A stretch of 64,000 nucleotides of DNA, from positions 1-64,000 of the forward strand of contig NVWB01000011.1 of NCBI GenBank assembly GCA_002733575.1, written 5' to 3'. The notes under the pieces were generated by a model that did not search any database, was not told where the DNA came from, and was given only the letters and a program-made list of their open reading frames with translations. The translations under genes and the position numbers were made by a program. This document shows, piece after piece, positions 1-8,803 of the stretch. Source of the stretch: Blastopirellula sp. (GTDB lineage: Bacteria > Planctomycetota > Planctomycetia > Pirellulales > Pirellulaceae). The first letter of the stretch is position 1; the number at the start of each line of letters is the position of its first letter.

Positions 1-1501
1 TGTTGCAGATTGGAACAAACTGCTTAGATGAAGCGGAACCCGCCCGCAAGTATGTGCGCCGTCAGCCTGAGCAAACATTTCTCTATCAGATTGTGGAAAG
101 CATTACCCTGAGTTTCTGGCCCAGCTTGCCACAGAAGATCGATTCCTTCCTGAATACGTACAGCAGGAGTTCACCGCCTACCTGAAGTGTGGCAGGCTGG
201 AACACGGCTTTCTCAGAGTGCGCTGTGAAAGTTGTCACCATGAGAAACTGGTTGCCTTTAGCTGTAAACGAAGAGGGTTTTGTCCCAGTTGCAGGGCTCG
301 ACGTATGGTGGATAGTGCAGCGTTGTTGGTCGATGAAGTGCTGCCCAAGAAGCCGATTCGCCAATGGGTGTTAACGGTTCCATTTCCACTGCGCTTCCTG
401 TTTGCCACCTACCCTGAACTGATGAGCAAAGCACTGGGAATCGCCACTCGAACACTTTCCACTCATCTTGCTCATCAGGCTGGGTTTAAGAAGAAAGAGG
501 CCCACACCGGGGCAGTGACCCTGATTCAGCGCTTTGGCTCAGCCCTTAACTTGAACATTCACTTCCATATGCTGTTCCTGGACGGTGTGTATGTAGATGA
601 TGGAGCAGGGCACTTCGCCTTTCATACCAACAAAGCCCCTACAATAGAACAACTTACTGAGCTGCTATACACCATTAGCCAGCGCATCGCCAGTTTTCTG
701 GAAAGGCGAGGCCTGCTGGAGCGGGATGAAGACAACAGTTACCTCACGCTGGATGGCCTGGATGAAGACCCAATGCAGGAGCTTCACTCTCATTCAGTCA
801 CCTACCGCATTGCCGTGGGTTCCCAGCGTGGCCGCAAGGTATTTACCCTGCAAACCATCCCGGCCAAACTTGATTTGCCGTCGGGATCAGAGCGTGTGGC
901 GAAACTGGCCGGGTTCAGTCTGCATGCTGGCGTAGCCGCGAAAGCGCATCAGCGCGAGAAAATAGAGAGGCTGTGTCGCTACATTGCCAGGCCTGCTGTT
1001 TCGGAAAAGCGTCTGTCACTTACCTCAGCAGGCAACGTGCGCTACGAACTAAAAACCCCCTACCGTAATGGCACTACGCATGTCATTTTTGAGCCAACAG
1101 ACTTTATTGCCAGACTAGCGGCTCTTGTGCCAAAGCCCAGAGTTAATTTAACAAGGTTCCACGGGGTATTCGCCCCTAACAGTAAACACCGCATTCATGT
1201 CACGCCTGCAAAGCGGGGCAGGGGGCGCAAGGCTCTAGTGCAACAGCCCTGAGATGAGAAGACTCCAATAGAGCGCCATGCGGCCATGACCTGGATGCGG
1301 CGACTAAAACGGGTATTCAAAATTGACATCGAAACCTGTGTGAAATGCAAAGGCCCGGTCAAGATCATTGCCTGTGTGGAAGATCCAGCGGTGATTGAGA
1401 AGATTCTGAAGCATCTTAAAGCGAAGGCTTTTACCCGCAATAGCGCTCAACCACCACCGGGGCGAGCACCACCTCAGATTGGGTTGTTCGATTTCAGCTA
1501 A
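1..1501 (+). pseudogene. IS91-family transposase, broken (left-truncated by the window)
   Basis: Remnant of a Y2/HUH rolling-circle transposase. Visible hallmarks are a Cys-rich zinc motif near the N-terminus (CESCHHE, then CPSC), the HUH motif in LNIHFHML, a conserved Tyr in RYIARP, and a second Cys motif near the C-terminus (CVKCKGP). Two lesions break it. The N-terminal part (frame of base 3, ending QTFLYQIVE) continues in another frame from about base 98 ([10 protein letters not shown]), a one-base slip at a run of A. An in-frame TGA at 1250-1252 then separates the main body from the tail that resumes at about 1253 (DEKTPIERHAAMTW). It is unlikely to be active on its own. It marks the left edge of the cluster as mobile-element territory. 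Confidence 0.88.
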
Positions 1502-2160
1502 CACACGCTACAGGAACTTGCTGCCTGGGAAGGCGGCGGGACAGGTATCGGACTGAAATTCAATTCCGTTCAAAAATGGCGATGCACAGAGCCAATGAGT
1601 CGTTAGCTTGGTCAGTTTGGAGGGATTTCTGAGCTAACGGGACGATCTTTCAAGATGGTAGTCGGTGTGGACTTGATTGGAGATAGTCTTTATTCTACTT
1701 ATACTCTGAGTATTATTATCCCCAACAGCGAAATTGAAAGACAATGAACTCAGCGAGCTGCCTAAATTAATGTTTAGTTCTAGTTTTGTATTTTTATCAT
1801 TAACTTCTGACGTACAGGAGTTCAAAAAGTATCTAGAACCTGTATGTATTCAATGGAGAAATATTCGGTGTTCTTCGTCAATCGAAACCCGAATTGTTGT
1901 AATCTATGTTTTCTTCCTATGCGCTAGTCTATAGAATTCCTTCAAGTATTTCCTACAGAGTTAGTAATAATAAAGCGCAACCCTACCATGTTTTAAATGG
2001 CATGAATGCTGTAATTTCTTGTAGGTAAGAAACCAATAAGTTTTCAAATTATGAGAAACGTGTTACTAATTGAGTGTAAATATGAATCGCCCTGAGCTCA
2101 CTAGAAACTCCTTAAAACTATACTGTACTTAAAGAAGGGATTTGAGATAACAGCTGTTAT
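1502..2160. other. No gene seen (AT-rich spacer between IS remnants)
   Basis: About 660 bases after the IS91 remnant without a convincing coding frame on either strand. The short open frames here show no family resemblance and no good ribosome binding site. The first 100 bases probably include the IS91 downstream end, but I could not define its terminus. Confidence 0.5.
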
Positions 2161-2951
2161 GAAAGTAACTGCTCGACAGCCGATGTTACGAAGCGTTTAG
2201 ACATTACTACAAAGAGCGATTACAACTGGCGAGATCGCTATGGTCAGAATGCCGCTCAATTCCAGGCAAAGTAGTCAACTAATAATGAGCTTAGAAAGCT
2301 AAAGCCTAATTAAAAGGGGGGTTACAGAGGAACAAGATACCCCAAAGGAGGTCGCCCTGTTCTTTTAAAGCGAGTCAATTGACAATACACGTTCGCGGAA
2401 TTTCGTGTTGGCCGCTTTTCAGTGTCTGCAATGTGCCGTGTTTTAGATATTCATCCAGTGGCTTTTATGCGCGGCTTCAAGATCCTGTTTCTATAAGGGC
2501 AAAGGTTGATGAGTGCCTATGAGGGTTGGCTGTTTATTTGTGTGGTCATCGATTGGATTTCACAGCACGCTGTTGGCTGGTCAATGAGCGATAGAGTAAA
2601 TACTATTTGGTACTTAGTGTAATTGCAGTGGCTAGCCAGAGACGCAAACGAAAGCACAAGGTATTGGTGCATTCAGAACAAGATTGCCAATATATCAGTT
2701 ATGACTGGCGCAGCATGTTGAATGAAAATAATCTGGAGGCCAGCATGAGTCGCCGTGGCAATTGTCATGACTATGCTTGGACAAAAAGTTTCATTGGATT
2801 GTTAAAGAGACAGCGAATTCGATGTAAAAAATATCGTACACGTGAAGAAGAAAAATGTGATGTATTTAATTTCATCGAGCTTTTTTATAAATCAGCTAGG
2901 CGACATGGGGATAACAATGACTTGTTTCCAAGGGGTTGTGAAGGTAACTAA
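2161..2951 (+). pseudogene. Decayed IS3-family element (orfA and orfB remnants)
   Basis: Translating across frames gives a recognisable IS3-family element. From 2161 comes an OrfA tail (VTKRLDITTKSDYNWRDRYG, then NNELRKLKP and VTEEQD), interrupted by stops and a shift. From 2431 comes OrfB (MCRVLDIHP, then after a shift SGFYARLQDP), followed by the integrase core (CVVIDWIS, and VLVHSEQDCQYISYDW in place of the usual HSDQGSQY). The open part from 2607 to 2951 covers the last third of the catalytic domain, including SMSRRGNCHD and the region before the terminal RRHG. Several frameshifts and stops mean it cannot make a transposase. Confidence 0.85.
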
Positions 2952-3135
2952 TTTTGAAAGAGTTGAGTCTCTAGAAAGCCTTGAAAAATCCAATGCGTCT
3001 CGTCAATATCACGGCTTGAAAATTCAGTAAAAATATTTCAAATACTAAATTGGACAATAGCAGAAAGACTACCGATTGTTTTTAATGAGGTGTTTTTCAA
3101 ATACGGTTTCTACTAATTGGAGTTGAATTTACAAT

Positions 3136-4104
3136 ATGAACTCATTTCTTGGCACACCTATTTTTCAAAGTGAATCCAGTGTAAGCAGTCATGATCATAT
3201 AGTTAGTTATGGTTGGAGCGGGCTTGACTATAATCAGGTTAAATCCAGCATAGAATCGGATAAGCTAGTATTGATTCGATCTATTCAGCACGAGCAAGCA
3301 AGTCAACTGTTCAGTGAGTTAGTAAATCATTACGGTTTGAAAGAGTCATATGATTTACAGATGCAATTAGTCGTTCACATGATGGAAGGAAGGTCATCTA
3401 TAAACGATATTGCTGTGACAGTAAACGAACGTGAGCCCTTTCAAATAATACAACCTCATTCTGAGGGAGACAGTTCTTCGCAATTAGATCTATTTTCGCT
3501 TTATTGTTCGCAAAATGCCTTACATGGTGGCGAGAATGTTCTTAGTCTGATAAATCAATCAGCCGACCACTCTAATCTACGAGCCAAGGAAAAAGTTATT
3601 GTTGGTGAAGATCTAACAGATTTCGAAGTGAATGAACTTAGAAGCCATCACCTCGACACAAAACGTGCTGATAAGAGTATTCTTGAAAAAGACCGGATGT
3701 TGATGGAAACCAGCCGGGGAAGCATAGTAGTAAGAACCGTTCCTCTAGAGCCCGCAAGATCTGCGATCAATGGTGAAGAACTAGTTACATACTGGGACAA
3801 TGTTACGGTTCACGACATTGCATTTCACAGATATCAGTTTGAATTATTAAATCATTTGGCAATTCTCAATAATGGAGGGGAGAATAATTACGAATCTTAC
3901 ATGCATCTTGAAAACGATTCGGACTGGGTTCCAGCGGATACTAATAGCGGCACACTAGAGCAGACTTCTGCACTATTTGTATGTCATATTGTCCATAAAA
4001 TGCAACCAGGCGATTTTCTGCTTTTTAATAACCGTAGTTGGACGCATTCAGTGAATAACTGGCCTCCGTGTGAGACTAGAAAACTTAGTGCCATGTACGC
4101 TTGA
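3136..4104 (+). CDS. TauD/clavaminate-synthase-like Fe(II)/2-oxoglutarate oxygenase
   Basis: A 322-residue protein resembling the TauD/TfdA superfamily of Fe(II)- and 2-oxoglutarate-dependent oxygenases, which hydroxylate or desaturate small molecules. The candidate iron triad is H108-S-E110 (motif PHSEGD) plus H304 in SWTHSVNNW, with Arg in TRKLSAMYA as the likely 2-oxoglutarate anchor. The proximal motif is HxE rather than the more common HxD, as also seen in clavaminate-synthase-like members. LHGGENVL matches the usual GGET turn after the first motif. It has no signal peptide, so it is cytoplasmic. It stands alone between two IS3 remnants and may be a tailoring enzyme for the cluster downstream, but only proximity supports that. 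The exact substrate is unknown. Confidence 0.75.
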   Translation: MNSFLGTPIFQSESSVSSHDHIVSYGWSGLDYNQVKSSIESDKLVLIRSIQHEQASQLFSELVNHYGLKESYDLQMQLVVHMMEGRSSINDIAVTVNEREPFQIIQPHSEGDSSSQLDLFSLYCSQNALHGGENVLSLINQSADHSNLRAKEKVIVGEDLTDFEVNELRSHHLDTKRADKSILEKDRMLMETSRGSIVVRTVPLEPARSAINGEELVTYWDNVTVHDIAFHRYQFELLNHLAILNNGGENNYESYMHLENDSDWVPADTNSGTLEQTSALFVCHIVHKMQPGDFLLFNNRSWTHSVNNWPPCETRKLSAMYA

Positions 4105-4189
4105 TATGATTCATCTTGCCGTCGGGAGTTGGTTTTCTTCCTGCTCATATAACTCTCGATTCTTGCAAGTACAAGTTCTACTACGCGTT

Positions 4190-4225
4190 GTGACGGTTCC
4201 ACACTAAAAAGTACCACAGCGAGTG
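4190..4225 (+). repeat. Left copy of a direct repeat bracketing the cluster
   Basis: GTGACGGT, seven variable bases, then TAAAAAGTACCAC, followed by a weaker match (AGCGAGTGA against TGTGAATGA). A second copy in the same orientation lies at 62206-62243. It looks like the end of an insertion element or a recombination scar. The element is not identified. Apart from this repeat and the IS3 remnant at 4358-4555, I see no gene between 4105 and 4795. Confidence 0.6.
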
Positions 4226-4357
4226 ATCAGCTTCGACTCAAAATACAAAGTGAAGCCTAGGTACTGGATTCTGTTGCCGACTAGTTTGAGGGAGCGGAGA
4301 AGATACACATTCTGAGTACTGTAGATGCTTTTCCCGAACATAGTCACGTGACCGTTC

Positions 4358-4555
4358 CCAAGGCCAGGAAAGCCCACGGACAACGCCTATATTGTAGTTT
4401 CAGGGATGAGCACTTGAACTTACATTGATTTAGTTCTTTGGCTGATGCTTGCGTAAAAGTCGAACCGTGGAGAATGGGATGTAATGAGAGTCGACCCCCC
4501 ACTTAGATCTCAGCAACCTTTCTCCAGCTGAATACATGGCAAGCATGGCTGCATA
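4358..4555 (+). pseudogene. IS3-family transposase C-terminal remnant
   Basis: Pieces of an IS3-group OrfB C-terminus are spread over two frames: PRPGKPTDNAYI from 4358, then FRDEHLNLH, a stop, FSSLADACVKVEPWR and NESRPHLDLSNLSPAEYMASMAA ending at 4555. These match the family pattern SRPGKPTDNAYIESFNG...LADA...WR..YN..RPH..L..LSP.EY. A frameshift and an in-frame stop show it is dead. It comes from a different IS3 subgroup than the element at 2161-2951. Confidence 0.8.
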
Positions 4556-4795
4556 ATCTGCCAAATTTTCGAAGGGGCTGGTACTGAATTTTGGCCGCCT
4601 CAATGAAATGAATTTCTCATCCTGAGAATGAGAGGGTAGGTCATTTGTCGAGATTATTGATGAAACGGCATAGGCAGCTAGCTTCTTGGGCGCCTGAAAG
4701 CCGGAGAAGTATTAAGGCTAAATCAGCCTCTTCGCCCATGATAATCGTGGTATACTCGGTGGCTAGTCGGATTAGCCCTCCCAAAAAGTGTAGCC

Positions 4796-5920
4796 ATGCA
4801 TGATCAACTAGACAATGACCTTTCTCTAACTAAGTACTATTGGTATTACCAGTCTGTGTGCTGGGTTAGTTTATTGGTAGTCTATGTAATATTTGTTTTA
4901 CCTAATAATCGCTTGCAGACAGAGGGGATTGAGTCTGTGGATCGGTTATTGATTGTTGGGGTTTACATCGTACTATTAGGGTTTTTCGGGAGTCACCTTC
5001 TCCGAGTTTGGTATAAAAGCCAAAACTGGATTGAACTAGGTATATCTGAGTTCTGGAAGCGTGCCCTTTCTGCGTCTTATGTAGTTGCTCTTTGCGCGGC
5101 CATACTCGAGATACCTATTTTGGAAGTGGTGGATTTTTTCTTGCCTCCACCTGAATTACTTGCTGATGCATTTCAGGATTTAGGGGTAATCGCATCTTCC
5201 GTATCTTTTAGAATATTCAGGAGCAGCCTATTTATGTGGGTAATATACATAAGTTGGGGTGGCGTTTATTGGGGGCTGAAAACCTGGAATATTAATAGAG
5301 TAATGAAACTCAGGAATAGCGCGTTACAAGTGGAGCAAAAAATTGCGGAACTTAGGCAGTTAAATCAACAACTAAATCCACATTTTCTGTTTAATTCTCT
5401 TAACAATATTCGAGCTTTGATACATTCCGACAAGGACCGAGCAGCTGAGTTGATATCGTCACTATCCTCCATTCTGCGAAACACCTTAAGTCAAAAAAAG
5501 GATTTAATTTCCTTAAGAGAAGAAATTGGGATTGTGAATGACTTTCTCGAGCTCGAAAAGGCAAGGCTTGAGGATCGGCTCGAAATAGTTAGTAACTGGA
5601 GCGAAGATTCACTCGATTTTAAAATACCGCCAATGTTCTTGCAGACGCTTACTGAGAACGCCATTAAACATGGGATTAGCAGTAAAGTAGAGGGGGGGAT
5701 ATTGCAGTTAGAAAGCAGGCTAGTTGAAAACGGGATGGTAGTTGAAATATGCAATGATGGAGAATTAGGCAAGGAAATCAAGGGGATGGGAATAGGGCTC
5801 GAGAATTGTAGAGAACGGCTTAGACTGCTCTACGACGGCAAAGCAGAGTTAAATATCTATCAAAAAGAAAATTTGGTTCATACAGATTTGTTTATCCCAA
5901 ATAAATTCGGGAGGAACTAA
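4796..5920 (+). CDS. LytS/YehU-type sensor histidine kinase
   Basis: A 374-residue membrane histidine kinase. The N-terminal half has about four hydrophobic helices (starting near YYQSVCWVSLLVVYV, LLIVGVYIVLLG, ASYVVALCAAILEI and SLFMWVIYISW). The His_kinase domain carries the phospho-acceptor H196 in NQQLNPHFLFNSLNNIR, and the GHKL ATPase domain follows (TLTENAIKHGI for the N box, GMGIGLENCRERL for the G box). This is the LytS/AlgZ kinase family, which pairs with LytTR response regulators, and one lies immediately downstream. A TATACT at 4751-4756 could be a -10 box, but no good -35 or strong ribosome binding site was seen. The signal sensed is unknown. Confidence 0.88.
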   Translation: MHDQLDNDLSLTKYYWYYQSVCWVSLLVVYVIFVLPNNRLQTEGIESVDRLLIVGVYIVLLGFFGSHLLRVWYKSQNWIELGISEFWKRALSASYVVALCAAILEIPILEVVDFFLPPPELLADAFQDLGVIASSVSFRIFRSSLFMWVIYISWGGVYWGLKTWNINRVMKLRNSALQVEQKIAELRQLNQQLNPHFLFNSLNNIRALIHSDKDRAAELISSLSSILRNTLSQKKDLISLREEIGIVNDFLELEKARLEDRLEIVSNWSEDSLDFKIPPMFLQTLTENAIKHGISSKVEGGILQLESRLVENGMVVEICNDGELGKEIKGMGIGLENCRERLRLLYDGKAELNIYQKENLVHTDLFIPNKFGRN

Positions 5921-5922
5921 AG

Positions 5923-6660
5923 TTGTCCTCTGTAGGACCAATTAGAATCGGAATTGTGGATGATGAGCCGCTTGCTCGGGATGAAATGAGACGGCTGTTA
6001 CGTATGTTCGATGATGTTAATATTGAATTTGAGGCTGAAAATGCTGAAGCGGCAATAAGGAATGTTCGTGCTTTCAAACCAGACCTGCTTTTTCTTGATA
6101 TAGGGCTTCCTGATGTTACTGGACTGCACATAGCAAGCATACTGGCGAAAGATGACTGTATGATCGTTTTTTGTACAGCAGATCCAGCCCATGCGTTGGA
6201 AGCATTTGACCTAAATGCAATAGATTATCTGCACAAGCCTATTGAATTACATCGCCTATCGCAGGCACTTGAGAAATACCGTTCTGTGACCAAAGTATCA
6301 GATAGCTCCAATGGATCTAAACATCTTAATATGGAGAAGCCTATCTTGATAAATGACGGTGAAAAGACGCAAATATTTACTCCTAATCAGATTGAATCGA
6401 TAGTTTCAATTGGGAATTATGTAAAACTAAAAGGAATTAATCTGAATATTGTGGCGCAACATACAATGAGCTATATCGAGGGCCGATTAAGCAGTGATGT
6501 TTTCTTTCGCGCTAACAGAAGTACCATTATAAATTTAAGTAAAGTTGCGAAAGTTGAGTTTTCAGTAAGTGGAAACTACATGCTTATAATGGACAGTGGG
6601 GAGGTGATCACCGTCTCAAGGCGTCAAAGTGCTCAAATGAAGAACGTCCTAAAGCTGTAG
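5923..6660 (+). CDS. LytTR-family response regulator
   Basis: A 245-residue response regulator. The receiver domain occupies about residues 5-125, with an acidic pocket (DDE near residue 15), the phospho-acceptor D59 in LLFLDIGLPD, and the conserved Lys in YLHKPIEL. A C-terminal LytTR DNA-binding domain covers about 140-245 (IESIVSIGNYVKL, RANRSTIINL, VSRRQSAQMK). The TTG start is supported by GGGAGG at 5909-5914, eight bases upstream. The gene follows the kinase by two bases, so the pair is translationally coupled. It is a plausible regulator of the neighbouring biosynthetic genes, but no binding sites were identified. Confidence 0.9.
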   Translation: MSSVGPIRIGIVDDEPLARDEMRRLLRMFDDVNIEFEAENAEAAIRNVRAFKPDLLFLDIGLPDVTGLHIASILAKDDCMIVFCTADPAHALEAFDLNAIDYLHKPIELHRLSQALEKYRSVTKVSDSSNGSKHLNMEKPILINDGEKTQIFTPNQIESIVSIGNYVKLKGINLNIVAQHTMSYIEGRLSSDVFFRANRSTIINLSKVAKVEFSVSGNYMLIMDSGEVITVSRRQSAQMKNVLKL

Positions 6661-6711
6661 CTTTGGCTCTAAACAACTTAAACTGAACTGTGTAATGGCC
6701 TATCTTTAACG

Positions 6712-7205
6712 CCAGAAATTGATAAGGTTTAGCTTAGCTCCATAGCCCACCCTGATTTTATGAGGAAGACCACATTACTCTTTGATCTGATCTAGCGCTC
6801 GATCTAAAAGCTGTGCAGGCAGTGATTGTTCTACTCCTATAGCCAATCACCAATCACCAATCACCAATCACCTCTCTGGTTCCTTCGTTGATGACATTGA
6901 GTGTTCTGTAGCGTTTCCCGGAATAGAATGTGTTATTAATAACATCTAACATAATGCCCTTTGCTTCTTCGGATAACCAATCTACGATACTCGCTGCGGA
7001 AGAATGCGTTTAACTCGGCGCTCAGATTAAGATCCATTTGATAATACGTTCGTAGTCTTTTCACATCAACGGCTCCCATATCGCTTTACCTACTCTTCTA
7101 GCAATATTCTGTTCCTGAGTTGGTGCCATACCCATTCGATTTTTAGGCCTGCATCAACTTCATGCAGCATGCCAACAATCTGCGTCTTAGAAAATCTTGA
7201 CTTAC
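6712..7205 (-). pseudogene. Decayed IS3-family element, minus strand
   Basis: Read on the minus strand across frames, an OrfA start (SRFSKTQIVGMLHEVDAGLKI, near 7200) is followed by OrfB pieces: INNTFYSGKRYRTLNVINEGTREV, then AIGVEQSLPAQLLDRALDQIKE, a stop, and GLPHKIRVGYGAKL. The family pattern is RFRTLNVIDDFNREALAIE...LP..RV.RAL.Q...RGLP..IRVDNGPE. A tandem heptamer repeat sits inside the broken frame. The element lacks much of OrfB and cannot be functional. Together with the hairpin at 7233, it accounts for most of the gene-free stretch 6661-7558. Confidence 0.72.
6843..6870 (+). repeat. Four tandem copies of the heptamer CCAATCA
   Basis: The heptamer CCAATCA is repeated four times without a mismatch, followed by CC. 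It lies within the minus-strand IS3 remnant, between its NEGTREV and AIGVEQ segments. It is probably replication slippage in dead DNA rather than a regulatory iteron, because no replication gene is nearby. Confidence 0.85.
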
Positions 7206-7232
7206 CGTTGCTGTTTCTCAATAGAAAATTAC

Positions 7233-7262
7233 CTGAGAAAGCTTCAATTAGAGCTTTCTCAG
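7233..7262. repeat. Perfect 11-bp inverted repeat (hairpin)
   Basis: CTGAGAAAGCT at 7233-7243 pairs perfectly with AGCTTTCTCAG at 7252-7262 around an 8-base loop. No T-run follows on either side, so a classical intrinsic terminator is not supported. It lies just outside the minus-strand IS3 remnant and may be a leftover IS end or an old terminator. Confidence 0.6.
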
Positions 7263-7558
7263 TTCATGGCGTGTGGGCACTTCACCGCGCCAATTTATGC
7301 ATTAGGCGCACCTAAAAAAGATTTAAGGACTGCTAGCTGTAGTTTGCCCACGCGCAGTGAGTTGACACATCTTCGGCTTCAGGTGCTGTCCTATCTAACC
7401 TCTAACCGAGCGACAGGTCGGATCAACTTTGGTAAATGCTACTGATGTGACTAGATTGAGTTGCGCTTACCAAACTTCGAATGCCATTTATCATCGAATA
7501 TTGCCACTAGTCACTTAGTCACTCCTAATATTCTGACCTATATATACTCCTTGCTGAA

Positions 7559-7576
7559 GATTAGAAAACACTAATC
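7559..7576. promoter_or_regulatory. Candidate operator dyad upstream of the small peptide gene
   Basis: GATTAG, six bases, CTAATC is a perfect 18-base dyad centred about 70 bases before the start codon at 7640. A TATATA-rich stretch at about 7540 could supply a -10 element. Dyads of about 18-20 bases are typical sites for LuxR-type dimers, and a LuxR-type regulator is encoded at 9721-10509. The link is inference. The rest of 7263-7639 holds no recognisable gene. Confidence 0.4.
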
Positions 7577-7639
7577 TGAACATTCAACACTTGCTAGTTT
7601 GTTGAACCTTTAACCAAAACTGAACCAACGGAGAACGAT

Positions 7640-7786
7640 ATGAAAAACCTTCAACCTATTTCTAACTTAGACATCATGAGCCTTCCAGAATTGAAAATGA
7701 ATACGGCGTTAACTCGTAGTTATGAGCTGAATTTTGTTGGGGGAATACAATGTGTACTCGATGCTCCCGTACCGATGGACCTCTAG
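7640..7786 (+). CDS. Candidate secreted/modified peptide precursor with double-glycine-like leader
   Basis: A 48-residue open frame with a good ribosome binding site (GGAGA at 7630-7634, five bases before ATG). Residues 1-35 form a Leu/Glu-rich segment ending ELNFVGG, and residues 36-48 are IQCVLDAPVPMDL with one Cys. This resembles a double-glycine leader: GG at -2/-1, hydrophobic at -4, and Glu/Leu at -7/-6, one position off the usual spacing. It is the first gene of a plus-strand set that includes two unknown proteins, a LuxR regulator and an ABC transporter, which fits a small peptide with dedicated partners. No C39 peptidase was seen. It could instead be a non-peptide-product ORF. I recognise no homologue. 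Confidence 0.5.
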   Translation: MKNLQPISNLDIMSLPELKMNTALTRSYELNFVGGIQCVLDAPVPMDL

Positions 7787-7840
7787 AAAATTCGACCTCG
7801 ATATCAATATATTTGTAGCAATCTAGTGGAGTAATGAAGA

Positions 7841-8803
7841 ATGTACAACAGCAACAGCTTCTTACAACAGTGTAGCAAGGAATTTGAAGATGAGGTGTTC
7901 ACCTGTAGTGAAAACTTTCAAGAAAATTTCGACTTTGAGAGGGACTTCCGAATCTTAAGGGACATGCTTGACTGTGATTCGATTACTGCAAATGAAATTA
8001 TTGGTATTGCTGGCGACTTGCTTGCATGCATAGAGAAAGGCAGGCAGTTCCTAATTCCCTGGCTGGAATCAGCCGGGGAAGATGCCAGCTATTTGCCCCC
8101 TGTTAGGGGGTATCAAAAAAAGGCAATCTCTAGTTTGAGCCTTTTTAATCACGAGAAGTTACAAATATCATTAAACTGCTTTGATGCAAATTTGCTGAGA
8201 AAAAATGATAAGGAAAGTAGCAGTATAGATACGGTCGTGTTAAATGGACAAACTACAATATCTAGATTTATTAAAACTGGAAACTGTAATTTGGAAATTT
8301 GGAAATGTTCAAAATTAAATGAACAAGAATGTAAAAAATTAGAAAGTAAATATATTCAAGATGGGTACGTGCTCATCCAAGATGGAAATGTAGAAACATT
8401 TTCTATAGACAAAGCTGAGAGTTCGATAGTCATATTACAAGCGCAAGTCATGCCTAATCAATCTTCGTTGATTCGCGAGTATGAAAAATCTAGTGGCAGC
8501 TTAGTATCGCAAAGCAATGGGTCTCTAAAGTCATCCCGGATTCAAATGTATTCAACGCTGTTGCGTCTTTTTGGCCGACTGGATTCGTTCAAAATACTGG
8601 AGCGGTACGTATCACATGAAGACGCTCAAGTACGGTGGCATGTAATGCGCGAGCTAATAGCGTTAGATACATCTGCATCATTACCGTCCTTGAACAAAAT
8701 GGCTTCCTTAGACTCTGATGAAGCAGTTCGGAATGCTGCAGAAGAAACTCGTCAATTGATCGAGTTCAGGTTCGCAAATAAGGAGCTAGATTATGTCTAT
8801 TAA
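7841..8803 (+). CDS. Unknown protein with C-terminal HEAT-like repeats
   Basis: A 320-residue cytoplasmic protein of unknown function. The N-terminal 110 residues are predicted helical and acidic. The middle (about 125-210) reads as beta-rich, with alternating hydrophobics (TVVLNGQTTISRF, YVLIQDGNVETFSI, SSIVILQAQV) that would fit a cupin-like barrel. Residues 235-310 look like HEAT repeats (LLRLFGRLDSFKILERYVSHEDAQVRWHVMRELIALD, where the last D starts a second repeat). It shares this plan of a beta middle plus helical repeats with the next gene, which it overlaps by 11 bases, so the two probably act together. It follows the peptide gene by 54 bases. It may be a modification or binding partner for that peptide. 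Confidence 0.6.
   Translation: MYNSNSFLQQCSKEFEDEVFTCSENFQENFDFERDFRILRDMLDCDSITANEIIGIAGDLLACIEKGRQFLIPWLESAGEDASYLPPVRGYQKKAISSLSLFNHEKLQISLNCFDANLLRKNDKESSSIDTVVLNGQTTISRFIKTGNCNLEIWKCSKLNEQECKKLESKYIQDGYVLIQDGNVETFSIDKAESSIVILQAQVMPNQSSLIREYEKSSGSLVSQSNGSLKSSRIQMYSTLLRLFGRLDSFKILERYVSHEDAQVRWHVMRELIALDTSASLPSLNKMASLDSDEAVRNAAEETRQLIEFRFANKELDYVY

Noticed and set aside
6843-6870. Heptamer repeat as plasmid iterons or CRISPR
   Set aside because: Units are contiguous without spacers and no rep or cas gene is in the window.
7197-7445. 82-codon plus-strand frame
   Set aside because: It starts with TTG without a ribosome binding site, spans the 11-bp hairpin and shows no family resemblance. 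Judged spurious.
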